Assembly (NCBI GenBank): GCA_963834685.1
Contig: CAWICW010000016.1
Span: 101,986 to 165,985 of the forward strand
Origin: Palsa-504 sp963834685
GTDB lineage: Bacteria; Actinomycetota; Actinomycetes; Streptosporangiales; Streptosporangiaceae
DNA: 64,000 nucleotides
Direction: 5' to 3'
Below the pieces are notes generated by a model, which saw nothing but the letters and a program-made list of their open reading frames with translations, did not search any database and was not told the DNA's origin. Both the position numbers and the translations under genes were made by a program. Below are positions 49,474 through 57,472 of this stretch, piece after piece (positions within the stretch are counted from its first letter, which is position 1; every line of letters begins with the position of its first letter).

Positions 49474-51804
49474 GTGGGCCGGTACGCCTTGCTGATCGCT
49501 GCAGGCGAGTACGAGGATCAGACGCTCGCCCGGCTTCGGGCACCGGGCCAGGACGTCGATCGACTGGCCGCGATTCTCGAGGCTCCTGAAGTCGGCGGAT
49601 TCACCTCCGTCACAGTTCTTCAGGACACCACCGACTATCAGCTGCGGATGGCAATCGAGGAAATGCTCACCGAACGCCTGCGTGACGATCTGGTGCTCGT
49701 GTATTTCTCCTGCCACGGCATTGTGGACGGGCAGCACCGGCTGTACTTCGCCACAACCAACACCCGGCACACACGCCCAGCCGGTACCGCAGTGTCCCGT
49801 ACGTTCGTGAACGAACAGCTGGAGGCGTGCGTCGCCAGCGCCAAGGTGCTCATCCTGGATTGCTGCTACAGCGGTGCCTTTGCGGAAGGCTTCAACAAGT
49901 CCGCGCCGAAGCCCCCACTCGAAGGCCAGGTCGGCCGGGGCTATGTGGTGCTAGCGGCGTCAGATGCATACGAGTATGCCTACGAAGCGGACAGCATTAT
50001 CGACGCCGCCCCGCGCGCCTCGGTATTCACCGATGTCTTGATCGAGGGACTGAGCAGCGGCGCAGCAGATCTCGACGGTGACCGCCGAATCGGAGTAGAT
50101 GAGCTGTTCCGCTACGTAAAAGAAGGACTCCGCCACCGGGCCGCGAATCAGACGCCGCGATTCTGGGCGCATGATGCTGAACTAGACATCTATCTCGCCA
50201 CAGCGGGCCACCCCGGGCCGACCGCCACCGCGGCGGGCACCGTCGGCGAGGCGAGCGACGCCAGTACCGGCGAGGTGGACCCAGCGATGCGCCCGAGCAA
50301 CTACAACCGAAACCAGGTCATCGTTGCCCGGGGTCTGCGAGCCGCCTACGACCGCGTCCGCTTGATGCTTGGGCCGCTGGGTCGGAGCCTAATGGTCGAG
50401 GACGAGAACGGTCACTACCTCGAGGCGGTCGACACCCATACGTTCAGCACCCTGTACCGCCCGGAGGATCCGCGAGATCGGCTCGGTGCTAGCTACGCAA
50501 CCGAGATCGTCAAACAGGCGCACCGACAAGCCGGGGACGGAGCGGCGACGGCGGTCGTGCTGGTACAGGCCATGGTGGAAGGGGCAGCCACCGCACTTCG
50601 GGCCGGTGCACATCCGATGGCGTTGGCCAGCGGAGTCGAGGTCGGCGTCGCCAGGACGATCGAAGCACTGGCGCTGCTGGCTCGTGATGTGGAGACCAAA
50701 GAACAGATCGACGCGGTCGCCGCGATGGCTGCACACGACGCAGCCGTCGGCGAGATGATCGCCGAGGCGATGGACAAGGTCGGCAAGGACGGCGTCATGA
50801 CCGTCGAGGAGGCCAACACTGTCGGGCTTGAGCTGGAATTCACCGAGGGTATGCGCTTCGACAAGGGCTACATCTCGCCCTACCTCGTCACCGATCCCGA
50901 GCGGATGGAATGCGTCCTTGACGACCCCTATATCCTCGTGACCAACTCCAAGATCTCGGCCAACAAGGACCTGCTCCCGGTGCTGGACAAGGTCAGGGAG
51001 TCGGGCAAGCCGCTACTGATCATCGCAGAGGACGTCGAGGGCGAGGCCCTTAAGACGCTGATTGCGAACAAGACGAGGGACAACTTCAAATCCCCAGCCG
51101 TCAAAGCCCCCGGCTTCGGCGACCGCCGCCGCGCTATCCTCGGTGACATTGCTATCCAGACCGGTGGCCAGGTCATCACCGAGGAAGTCGGCCTCAAGCT
51201 GGACAGCGTCGACCTCGATGAGCTCGGGCGGGCCCACAAGGTCGTGGTCACGAAGGACGACACGACCCTCATAGACTGCGCCGGCGACCCCGACAACATC
51301 GCTAGGCGGATCAACCAGATCCGGGTCGACATCGAGCAGACCGACTCCGACTGGGACCGCGAGAAGCTTCAGGAGCGGCTGGCCAAGCTTGCGGGAGGCG
51401 TCGCGATCATCAAAATCGGAGCGGCCACCGAGGCTGAGCTGACTGAACGCAAGGCACGCTGCGAAAGGGCAGTGCGGGCCAGCTATACGGCTGTCGCTGA
51501 AGGGCTCCTTCCTGGCGGTGGCACTTCTCTCTGCGCGGTCGCGGCAACTGTGGCCGCGACCGCGGAAAACAGCGACCGCGGTACCGGTGTCCAGATCGTC
51601 GCCGGTGCGCTCGGCGCACCATATGCGCAAATCCTCGCCAATGCAGGAATCTCCGCCCAGGCGCCCGTGGGATCGGAGATCGATGCGTCCACTGGCGCTC
51701 CGGTTGACTTTTTCGCCGTCGGCATCTTCGACTCTGTCGGTGTACTGCGGTCCGCGTTGGAGGCCGCTATGCGAGCGACCGTCCGGTTCCTGAAGGTCGC
51801 CTGA
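49474..51804 (+). CDS. caspase-like peptidase fused to GroEL-type chaperonin
   Basis: A 776-residue fusion. Residues 1-245 are a peptidase C14 domain: His81 in YFSCHGIVDG and Cys131 in LILDCCYSGAF form the dyad. A 30-residue Thr/Ala-rich linker leads to residues 275-776, collinear with GroEL over nearly its full length. The apical part is close to housekeeping GroEL (RFDKGYISPYL, PLLIIAEDVEGEALKTL, VKAPGFGDRR). The equatorial part is diverged: TLGPKGR is MLGPLGR, DGTTTA is DGAATA. Asp320 and Asp355 match GroEL Asp52 and Asp87, but Arg665 replaces catalytic Asp398, and the GGM tail is absent. GTG 49474 lies 3 nt after the EACC1 stop with GGGCGGGG upstream. A chaperonin-sensed protease is the simplest reading. 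Confidence 0.9.
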   Translation: MGRYALLIAAGEYEDQTLARLRAPGQDVDRLAAILEAPEVGGFTSVTVLQDTTDYQLRMAIEEMLTERLRDDLVLVYFSCHGIVDGQHRLYFATTNTRHTRPAGTAVSRTFVNEQLEACVASAKVLILDCCYSGAFAEGFNKSAPKPPLEGQVGRGYVVLAASDAYEYAYEADSIIDAAPRASVFTDVLIEGLSSGAADLDGDRRIGVDELFRYVKEGLRHRAANQTPRFWAHDAELDIYLATAGHPGPTATAAGTVGEASDASTGEVDPAMRPSNYNRNQVIVARGLRAAYDRVRLMLGPLGRSLMVEDENGHYLEAVDTHTFSTLYRPEDPRDRLGASYATEIVKQAHRQAGDGAATAVVLVQAMVEGAATALRAGAHPMALASGVEVGVARTIEALALLARDVETKEQIDAVAAMAAHDAAVGEMIAEAMDKVGKDGVMTVEEANTVGLELEFTEGMRFDKGYISPYLVTDPERMECVLDDPYILVTNSKISANKDLLPVLDKVRESGKPLLIIAEDVEGEALKTLIANKTRDNFKSPAVKAPGFGDRRRAILGDIAIQTGGQVITEEVGLKLDSVDLDELGRAHKVVVTKDDTTLIDCAGDPDNIARRINQIRVDIEQTDSDWDREKLQERLAKLAGGVAIIKIGAATEAELTERKARCERAVRASYTAVAEGLLPGGGTSLCAVAATVAATAENSDRGTGVQIVAGALGAPYAQILANAGISAQAPVGSEIDASTGAPVDFFAVGIFDSVGVLRSALEAAMRATVRFLKVA

Positions 51805-52245
51805 CTCCGGTCCATCAGCCTTAATCGCGCCACTATCGCGAGAGGCTGTGACGCCAGTTGATGGAATCAGGCATATTCATAGCCATAATGATCTGGCAAC
51901 TCTCATCGACTCGGGAGGGTCACTCCCAAATGTCGGCAGTGGTTAATCGCGCCGCCGTAATAACCTGTTCTGCGCGCTCTGGTTCGCTGAGACTGGGCGG
52001 CCTTGGGCATCCCGACGGATATCGCGTGTCTCGTGTAACGTCGAGCTGTTACCGTCCATTACGGAACGCCACTGCTGGGCGCCTCTGATGGAGGCTGACC
52101 GTCGGCCATGAGCTCGGCGAGCCAGGCTAGTGCTGTCTGCTGGTCGAATCCGGCCGCGGGACCAAAGCTCGCGGCAAAGTCCTCCAGGCTGGCGCCAGGA
52201 GACTCCCGGTACAGCTCGCGGAGGCGTTCCTTCTTGCGGAGCCCA
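51805..52245. other. gap behind the caspase-chaperonin gene
   Basis: About 440 bp. The first 250 bp are AT-richer with no frame of note. On the minus strand, 52250 to 52059, a frame directly behind the integrase stop reads DGLRKKERLRELYRESPGASLEDFAASF ... ALAWLAELM with good codon bias but no start codon; it may be the tail of a lost gene or an accessory protein translated by read-through from the integrase. Confidence 0.35.
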
Positions 52246-53562
52246 TCAAGGCTCGCGGGAAATGATGGCGGCAGCCTGCTGGTCGGCAGGACGGGTGAAC
52301 TGAGCGTAAAACCTCAGGGTGGTGGAGCCCTCGGCGTGGCCGAGTCGTCCGGCGACGGTATTGAGGTCGGCGCCGTTGGACAACAGCTGGGTGGCCGAGT
52401 AATGTCGCAGCTCCTTCAGCGAGCTGGTGATGCCGACCCGGCGGGCGTACCGGCGGTACCGATGGGTCATCGTGTCGGGGTTCCATGGCGCGCGGCCTGC
52501 CGGGTCCGGGGAGAACGCGAACGCGTCCTCGGGCACCTGGATGCCGAGAGTTCGGGCCGCAGCGCGGCGGCGCCGGAACCAGTCGCGGAATAGCTCGCAG
52601 GTCAGCAGATCGAGGGACAGGACGCGGCCCTCTCCGTCCTTGGGTGCCTTCTCAATGTGCTGGCCTTGCTTGACCAGGTAGTTGCGGGCAAGGCGGACTT
52701 CCTGGCGGGTGAAGTCGAACCGGTTCTCGCGCAGGGCGCTGACCTCGCCGCGCCGGGCCCCGGTCGTGAATGCGGTCCACAGGTACAGGCCGTACTCCTC
52801 GTCCTCGGCCCAGACCAGGTTGAGCAGTCGCGCGGCCTGGTCTGGGCTCGGCGGATCGGGCTCGCGTTTACGTGGCTGCGGCGGGCTGGCGTTCTTCGCG
52901 ACGTTGAGGTCCGCCCAGTCGTAGCGGACAGCTAGGTCCAGGGCCGAGGAGATGATCGAGTGGATCCGCAGGATCGTGGCTAGCTTCATTGGCCTGCACA
53001 CGTGCGGGCCACAGCGGCTGTCACAGACGTGCGTGCGGGTGGTCCGATGATCGCGCAGCGGCCCGCACCGCCCATCGCATGCATGCTCGCCGTCGTCGTA
53101 GTGCTCGACCCTCGGCAGCCTCCGGCATAGCCGGGAGCACTTCTTCAGGGCCGTGTAGAGCGCGTCGAGTGAGTCCGCACCGAGCTTGCGGATCTTCACC
53201 TCGCCGAGCACGGGCCTGATCGTGCGCCGGACGTACCCCTCGTGCGCCTCCCTAGTCGACACCTCGAGGTCGGCGACTTCCAGGTATTTGCCGAGGGCCT
53301 GGCCGAGGGTCGCCTCTCGGTCGGGGAACCGGTCACCGTCGGCTGGCTGAGCGGCTGCCCGAGCGCAGCCGCCGCGGCCGCCGCGGCCGGACAGGTCCGC
53401 TTGAGGCGTCGCTGCTTGCCTGTTACCGGGTCGGTTCCGGCGTGACGTGGACCCGCAAGGACCCGCTTGGCAGCTGCTCTATGTGGCCTCTGGCGGTGGC
53501 GGCTATGGCGTCACGATAACGCGAATCACCGACATCCGTTCCACGACCCGTTCCACGAAGCT
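52246..53562 (-). pseudogene. int: tyrosine-type integrase with damaged N-terminus
   Basis: From 53262 to 52246 the frame is intact: core-binding segment STREAHEGYVRRTIRPVLGEVKIRKLG, then the catalytic domain with TTGARRGEVSALRENRFDF (first Arg), LKELRHYSATQLL (second Arg), GRLGHAEGSTTLRFYAQF (His and Tyr). Upstream, the expected N-terminal pieces occur in three different frames: GHIEQLPSGSLRVHV, then DPVTGKQRRLKRTCP, then DREATLGQALGKYLEVADLEV. Two single-base shifts thus separate the DNA-arm-binding domain from the rest. The gene points away from the tRNA 36 bp before the attachment repeat, as expected for the island's own integrase. The element is probably fixed unless the shifts are sequence errors. 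Confidence 0.8.
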
Positions 53563-53586
53563 GATCGATAGCGTTCGAATTACGCT

Positions 53587-53639
53587 TTCTAGCTGGGAGC
53601 CGCCTATCGGAATCGAACCGATGACCTACGCATTACGAG
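53587..53639 (-). repeat. right attachment repeat of the island
   Basis: Copy of 35221-35273 (50 of 53 bp) that overlaps the 3' 41 nt of the intact tRNA-Thr and 12 bp beyond. The island thus ends here, and the tRNA gene is restored by the element's own copy of the 3' half. Confidence 0.85.
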
Positions 53640-53671
53640 TGCGTCGCTCTAACCGACTGAGCTAAGGCGGC
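53599..53671 (-). tRNA. tRNA-Thr (anticodon CGT)
   Basis: 73 nt fold into a complete cloverleaf: acceptor GCCGCCT/AGGCGGC, D-arm GCTC...GAGC, anticodon stem ACGCA/TGCGT with loop CTCGTAA (anticodon CGT, reads ACG), T-arm ATCGG-TTCGATT-CCGAT. CCA is not encoded. It is the integration site of the island; two partial copies lie at 35221 and 32010. Confidence 0.97.
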
Positions 53672-53754
53672 GGGTCGTCCCGCCGACGGGGCGACCCGAA
53701 GAGTCTATCGGAAGCCGTGGTCACGGCAGGACCAGCCAGCAGGGACGAGGGCCG

Positions 53755-53760
53755 TAATAT
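53755..53760 (+). promoter_or_regulatory. -10 box for leaderless oxidoreductase gene
   Basis: TAATAT lies 7 nt before GTG 53768, deciding that start over the more upstream GTG at 53717. Confidence 0.5.
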
Positions 53761-53767
53761 CCTCAGC

Positions 53768-54187
53768 GTGAGGCTTCCCGAGGGCGAAGCTCGAGCGCGG
53801 TTCGCCGGCGTGCTGGTGGCGCGGCTGGGGACGGCGGACGCTCAGGGGCGGCCGCATGTGGTGGTGGTCACCTTCGCGGTCGAGGGGGACACCATTTACA
53901 CCGCCGTGGACCAGAAGCCGAAGTCGGGAAACTACCTGAAGCGGCTGCGGAACGTCGGGGAGAATCCGAGGGTCACCATGCTCGCCGACGAATACTCCGA
54001 CGATTGGGACACGCTGTGGTGGGTTCGCGCCGACGGGCGGGCGGTGGTGCTGAGCGACCAGCGGTCGATGGCGGAGCCGCTGCGACTGCTCGCGGAGCGG
54101 TACTGGCAGTACCGGGAGGCGCCGCCGGCAGGGCCGGTGCTGGCGGTGACGGTGGAGCGGTGGTCGGGGTGGGCCGCGGCGGGCTGA
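53768..54187 (+). CDS. PPOX-class F420-dependent oxidoreductase (TIGR03668-like)
   Basis: A 139-residue split-barrel protein: MRLPEGEARARFAGVLVARLGTADAQGRPHVVVVTFAV, then AVDQKPKSGNYLKRLRNVGENPRVTMLADEYSDDWDTLWWVRADGRA. This is the pattern of the actinobacterial F420-binding PPOX group. Start at GTG 53768 is set by the -10 box 7 nt upstream and by the family's usual first residues. It is transcribed away from the tRNA-Thr gene. Confidence 0.85.
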   Translation: MRLPEGEARARFAGVLVARLGTADAQGRPHVVVVTFAVEGDTIYTAVDQKPKSGNYLKRLRNVGENPRVTMLADEYSDDWDTLWWVRADGRAVVLSDQRSMAEPLRLLAERYWQYREAPPAGPVLAVTVERWSGWAAAG

Positions 54188-54222
54188 TCTAGCGGGCGGG
54201 GCGGGGGCTTCAGCGGCACTGG

Positions 54223-54370
54223 GTGTGGTGCGCTTCGGGGTGCGGACCTGGATCCCTGGTGCTCGTCCCGCCGGCGGTGTTCGCCACGTTTGACCGGCGG
54301 TACCCGTTGCCGCAGCTGACGCTGATCCCGGTCGCGGTGGTGATCGGCGTCAGGCTCCTTACTCCGGCTC
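54223..54370 (+). pseudogene. possible C-terminal remnant of a polytopic membrane protein
   Basis: The frame contains VLVPPAVFATFDRRYPLPQLTLIPVAVVIGVRLL, which looks like the last helix of GT-C-type membrane proteins ('Y-R-Y-x-L-P-x-L-x-x-L-P'). No upstream part exists. It runs into the 3' end of the anti-sigma gene. The call rests on about 35 residues. Confidence 0.35.
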
Positions 54371-54619
54371 GGCGCGCCAGCGCCGATACAGCTCGACGAA
54401 CTCGTCCCGCTGCTGCAGGGTCAGGTCTTCCGGCTCCAGGCGGCCGGTAAGCCGGATGGTCTCGCGCATCTGGGACAGGTACTCCGTGCAGTGCGGGCAG
54501 CCGGCCAGGTGCGCCTCGAACCGCTTTCTCCCCCGCCGGGACAGGGTGCCTTCCAGGTAGTCCGTGACCAGCTCGACGGCCTGCTGGCAGACGAGATCAC
54601 GCCGTTGGAGGAGTCTCAT
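54359..54619 (-). CDS. zinc-binding anti-sigma factor (zf-HC2)
   Basis: An 86-residue protein with the zf-HC2 motif H-x3-C-x2-C in HLAGCPHCTEYL and an upstream helix CQQAVELVTDYLEGTLSRRGRKRFEAHL, as in RsrA/ChrR-like anti-sigma factors. No membrane helix is present, so it acts in the cytosol and may sense redox state through its zinc thiols. Its ATG overlaps the sigma factor stop by 4 nt. Confidence 0.88.
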   Translation of the reverse strand: MRLLQRRDLVCQQAVELVTDYLEGTLSRRGRKRFEAHLAGCPHCTEYLSQMRETIRLTGRLEPEDLTLQQRDEFVELYRRWRAEPE

Positions 54620-55209
54620 CGCACCCCCCGGAACTCATCCTCGAACAGCTGCCGGAGCCGACTCCGGCCGCGGTGCAGCAGGACCCGCTGGTTGCCGTCG
54701 CTGATGGCCAGCACCGAGCAGACCTCTTCGCTACTCAGCTCCTCGACGTCGCGCAGCAGGACGACCTCGCGCTGGCGGGCGGGCAGTTCGTCCATCAGGG
54801 TCCGGAGACGGTCGGCCAGCTTGCCCGCCTCCAGGCGGTCCTCGGCGGCCTCGACCCAGTGCTCGGGCGGATCGGCCCAACCGCCGGCGGCGTCGAACCG
54901 GGCCGGGTCGACGGCGGGCTCCGGGTCCGGAACCGGGACGCTACGGTGCTCCTTGGTCCCGGTGGTCCGGGCCTGGTTGACCAGGATGCGGAACAGCCAG
55001 GTCTTGAGCGACGACCGGCCCTCGAAGTCGTCCAGGCCGCGCAGCACGGCCAGCCAGGTGTCCTGGACGACCTCCTCGGCGACCGCCTGGCTCGGCACGA
55101 ACGAGGTCGCGAGCCGCAGCATCTGACCCTGGTAGCGCTCCACCAGGCTGATGAACGCCCGCTCGTCCCCGGAACGCAGCCGGGGCAGCAGCTCGCCGTC
55201 GGCTTCCAT
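54616..55209 (-). CDS. ECF sigma factor
   Basis: A 197-residue sigma-70 family protein of group 4. Region 2 is FISLVERYQGQMLRLATSFVPSQAVAEEVVQDTWLAVLRGLDDFEGRSSLKTWLFRILVNQARTTG; region 4 is LPARQREVVLLRDVEELSSEEVCSVLAISDGNQRVLLHRGRSRLRQL. The linker carries a 45-residue Pro/Asp-rich insert. ATG 55209 lies 7 nt after TAGGCT. The next gene encodes its zinc anti-sigma, overlapping by 4 nt. Confidence 0.92.
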   Translation of the reverse strand: MEADGELLPRLRSGDERAFISLVERYQGQMLRLATSFVPSQAVAEEVVQDTWLAVLRGLDDFEGRSSLKTWLFRILVNQARTTGTKEHRSVPVPDPEPAVDPARFDAAGGWADPPEHWVEAAEDRLEAGKLADRLRTLMDELPARQREVVLLRDVEELSSEEVCSVLAISDGNQRVLLHRGRSRLRQLFEDEFRGVR

Positions 55210-55216
55210 CACCGAA

Positions 55217-55222
55217 AGCCTA
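55217..55222 (-). promoter_or_regulatory. -10 box for leaderless ECF sigma gene
   Basis: TAGGCT on the minus strand ends 7 nt before ATG 55209. Confidence 0.4.
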
Positions 55223-55240
55223 GGCGCGCCGGCCGGTGCC

Positions 55241-55432
55241 TCAGCCGTGAGTGCGGTGCTGGGCGGCGCGTCGCAGCCGTCGCATCGTCTTGACCAGCTC
55301 TGCGGGCCTCCTGGGCAGCACGTTTCCCGGGATGAGGATGTCGCCTGCGACCATGGGCCCGATTGTCCGGAGCAGGAGCCGACCCCAGGCGGGCGTCTGG
55401 ACCACGACACGATCGTCGGACCGGATGGCCAT
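55241..55432 (-). CDS. small basic hypothetical protein
   Basis: A 63-residue protein (MAIRSDDRVVVQTPAWGRLLLRTIGPMVAGDILIPGNVLP ... ELVKTMRRLRRAAQHRTHG). The central part is hydrophobic, the ends basic. ATG 55432 is a guess; a GTG 15 nt upstream is equally possible. It lies 31 bp before the sigma gene in the same direction. Not recognised. Confidence 0.45.
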   Translation of the reverse strand: MAIRSDDRVVVQTPAWGRLLLRTIGPMVAGDILIPGNVLPRRPAELVKTMRRLRRAAQHRTHG

Positions 55433-55540
55433 GCGCCAAGCCTGCACATCGTGGGGCGCAGGTCAAGCCGGGATACGGCGGAACGAGCCGGCCACGGCCC
55501 GCACGCGGGCCGCCGCCGGCTGTCCCGGATACCGCTTCGC

Positions 55541-56713
55541 TCAGAAGGCCACGATCCCCTCGCCGCCCACCGCGCCGGGCACGGTGACCGCCCCGATCTC
55601 GGTCAGGGACGCGCCGTCCCCCACGGCGAACTCGTCCACGATCCCCGACCCGCCGGTCTGGACGTACAGGAACCGGCCGTCGGCCGCGGCGGACGCGTCC
55701 ACCGTCCCGGCGTCGGTGGTGGCCGCGCCGAGCAGGCTCAGCTGGCCGCCGGACGAGGAGGAGTAGCCGCTCTCCGCGGCGCTGCCCGCGTTGGAGGCGA
55801 ACAGGAACGGCCCGGCCGGCGCCACCCAGCAGGTGGCCGAGGCATCGGCGGGCACCGCGTCGACCAGGCTGACCGTGCCGCTGGGCGCGAGCGCGAAGGT
55901 GGCCAGCGCGTTGGTCCCGGCCTCGGCGATCACCAGGTGACCGTAGATGTCAAAGCTGATCGCGAACGGGACCGTGCCAGGCTCGGAGTTCACCACCGGC
56001 GCGGCGGACAGCCCGCCGTCGAACCGGACGCCGAACACGTCGATGTCGTTGCCGTTGGCCTTGGTGGTGACGATGAGCTGGCTGCCGTCCGGGGTGAAGG
56101 CGACCTGGCCCGGGGTGTTGGTGTACTGCGGGCTGGCCGCGGGGTTCAGGCCGAGCGGGCGTCCGGAGCCGGGGATCGGGACCAGCACGCCGCCCAGGAC
56201 GCGGTAGCCCGCCAGGCGGCCGCCGCCCAGCGCGTTGAGCACGTAGACCAGGTCACCGTGCACGGCCACGCTGACCGGGAACGAACCGCCGGAACTCAGC
56301 ACCTGGCGCAGCGCGAGCCGGTCGCCGTGCACGGCGAAGACCGAGACGGTGTCGCTCCCGGCGTTGACCGCGTAGAGCAGGGCGTGCCACGGGTCGTAGC
56401 TGAGCGAGCCCTGCGAGGCCAGGTGGTCGACGACGGATCCGGTCAGGACCCCGCCGAGCCCGCCGGTGGCGTAGGTGCCGACCGGGCTGAGCGTGCCGTC
56501 CGAGGCGCGGTGATAGGCCACGACCTGGTTGCCTGAGGTGTTATCGGTCTGCACGAACACGGCGTGACCAGCCCCGCCGGAGCCGAAGGCGGGGGCAGCC
56601 GTGCTGGCGAAGGCCGGCGTGGCGAAGGGCAGGGCGCCGGTGATGGGCAGAGCCGCGGCCAAGCCTGCCGCCGCGACCGCGATGGCCGATCCGAGACGAA
56701 TCGGGACTCTCAC
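55541..56713 (-). CDS. secreted beta-propeller protein (lactonase/YncE-like)
   Basis: A 390-residue exported protein. A signal peptide covers residues 1-37 (SAIAVAAAGLAAALPITGAL...AFAS). The mature part has repeated blades of the 7-bladed cytochrome cd1/YVTN type: LLYAVNAGSDTVSVFAV, LVYVLNALGGGRLAGYRV, GQVAFTPDGSQLIVTTKANGNDIDVFGV, FLFASNAGSAAESGYSS. It resembles 6-phosphogluconolactonase-like proteins, but outside the cell it is more likely a binding protein. GAGGAG precedes GTG 56713. Confidence 0.8.
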   Translation of the reverse strand: MRVPIRLGSAIAVAAAGLAAALPITGALPFATPAFASTAAPAFGSGGAGHAVFVQTDNTSGNQVVAYHRASDGTLSPVGTYATGGLGGVLTGSVVDHLASQGSLSYDPWHALLYAVNAGSDTVSVFAVHGDRLALRQVLSSGGSFPVSVAVHGDLVYVLNALGGGRLAGYRVLGGVLVPIPGSGRPLGLNPAASPQYTNTPGQVAFTPDGSQLIVTTKANGNDIDVFGVRFDGGLSAAPVVNSEPGTVPFAISFDIYGHLVIAEAGTNALATFALAPSGTVSLVDAVPADASATCWVAPAGPFLFASNAGSAAESGYSSSSGGQLSLLGAATTDAGTVDASAAADGRFLYVQTGGSGIVDEFAVGDGASLTEIGAVTVPGAVGGEGIVAF

Positions 56714-56792
56714 TGAGAAGCTCCTCGCACCTAGGGGTTTGCGACTATGCGCCCTTTAGTCCTGCCGGAGGCCGCAGCGTTACACGGCTAGT

Positions 56793-57470
56793 TCAGACCG
56801 TCCCGCTGCGCGGGACGGCCAGGTCGATCAGGTACGGGAGCCCGGTCCCGTCGCCGGCGAACGCGCTGGCCAGCGCGGCCTCCAGGGTCGGCCAGCTGTA
56901 CAGCGCGTCGGCCACCCCGTAGAGCAGCATCGCGCCGTCGGCGACCTGCCCGTCGCGGAGACGGTTGACCAGCGGGTCCGAGTTGGCCCGGGTGATCAGC
57001 GCTTCGACCTTTGCCTCCGCGCCGGGGACCGAGCCGCCGAGCGGGCAGCTCGCGACGGCCAGGCACCAGGGCGCGAACGACCCGAACGCCCCCTGGAACC
57101 CCTGCGCCTGGGCAACGGTCGCGTCGAGCGAGGACGTGGCCGGGTCGACGGCACCGTCCAGGACCAGCGCCCGCACGCGGTGCGGGAACAATTGCGCGTA
57201 CCACGCGCCAAGATACGTTCCGTATGACTTTCCCAGGTAAGTGAGCTGGGATTCGCCGAGTGCGGCCCGCAGGACGTCCATGTCCCGTACCGCGTTGGGG
57301 GTGCCGACGCAGGGCAGCAGGGCCGCGGAGTTGCGTTCGCACTGGACGGCGAACTGCTTGCTCGCCGCGATCACGCGGGCGAGCTGGGCCGGGCCGGCGG
57401 GCTCGTGGTCGGTGGCGAAGAAGATGGGCGGCGAGCGCGACGGCGGCGGCCGCCCACCTCGCCGGACCAC
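56793..57470 (-). pseudogene. alpha/beta-hydrolase peptidase fragment (tripeptidyl aminopeptidase-like)
   Basis: The fragment reads FFATDHEPAGPAQLARVIAASKQFAVQCERNSAALLPCVGTPNAVRDMDVLRAALGESQLTYLGKSYGTYLGAWYAQLFPHRV, with the nucleophile elbow GKSYG, followed by the cap region. Relatives such as SlpD/SlpE are about 500 residues and secreted; here the signal peptide and oxyanion part, and the C-terminal half with the catalytic Asp and His, are missing. Its upstream end runs into the ricT stop region. Treated as a deletion remnant. Confidence 0.7.
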
Positions 57471-57472
57471 GC

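Noticed and set aside
35221..53671. Prophage or conjugative element
   Set aside because: The island has an integrase but no capsid, terminase, tail, relaxase, FtsK/TraB-type ATPase or replication gene that I can recognise, so it is described only as a genomic island.
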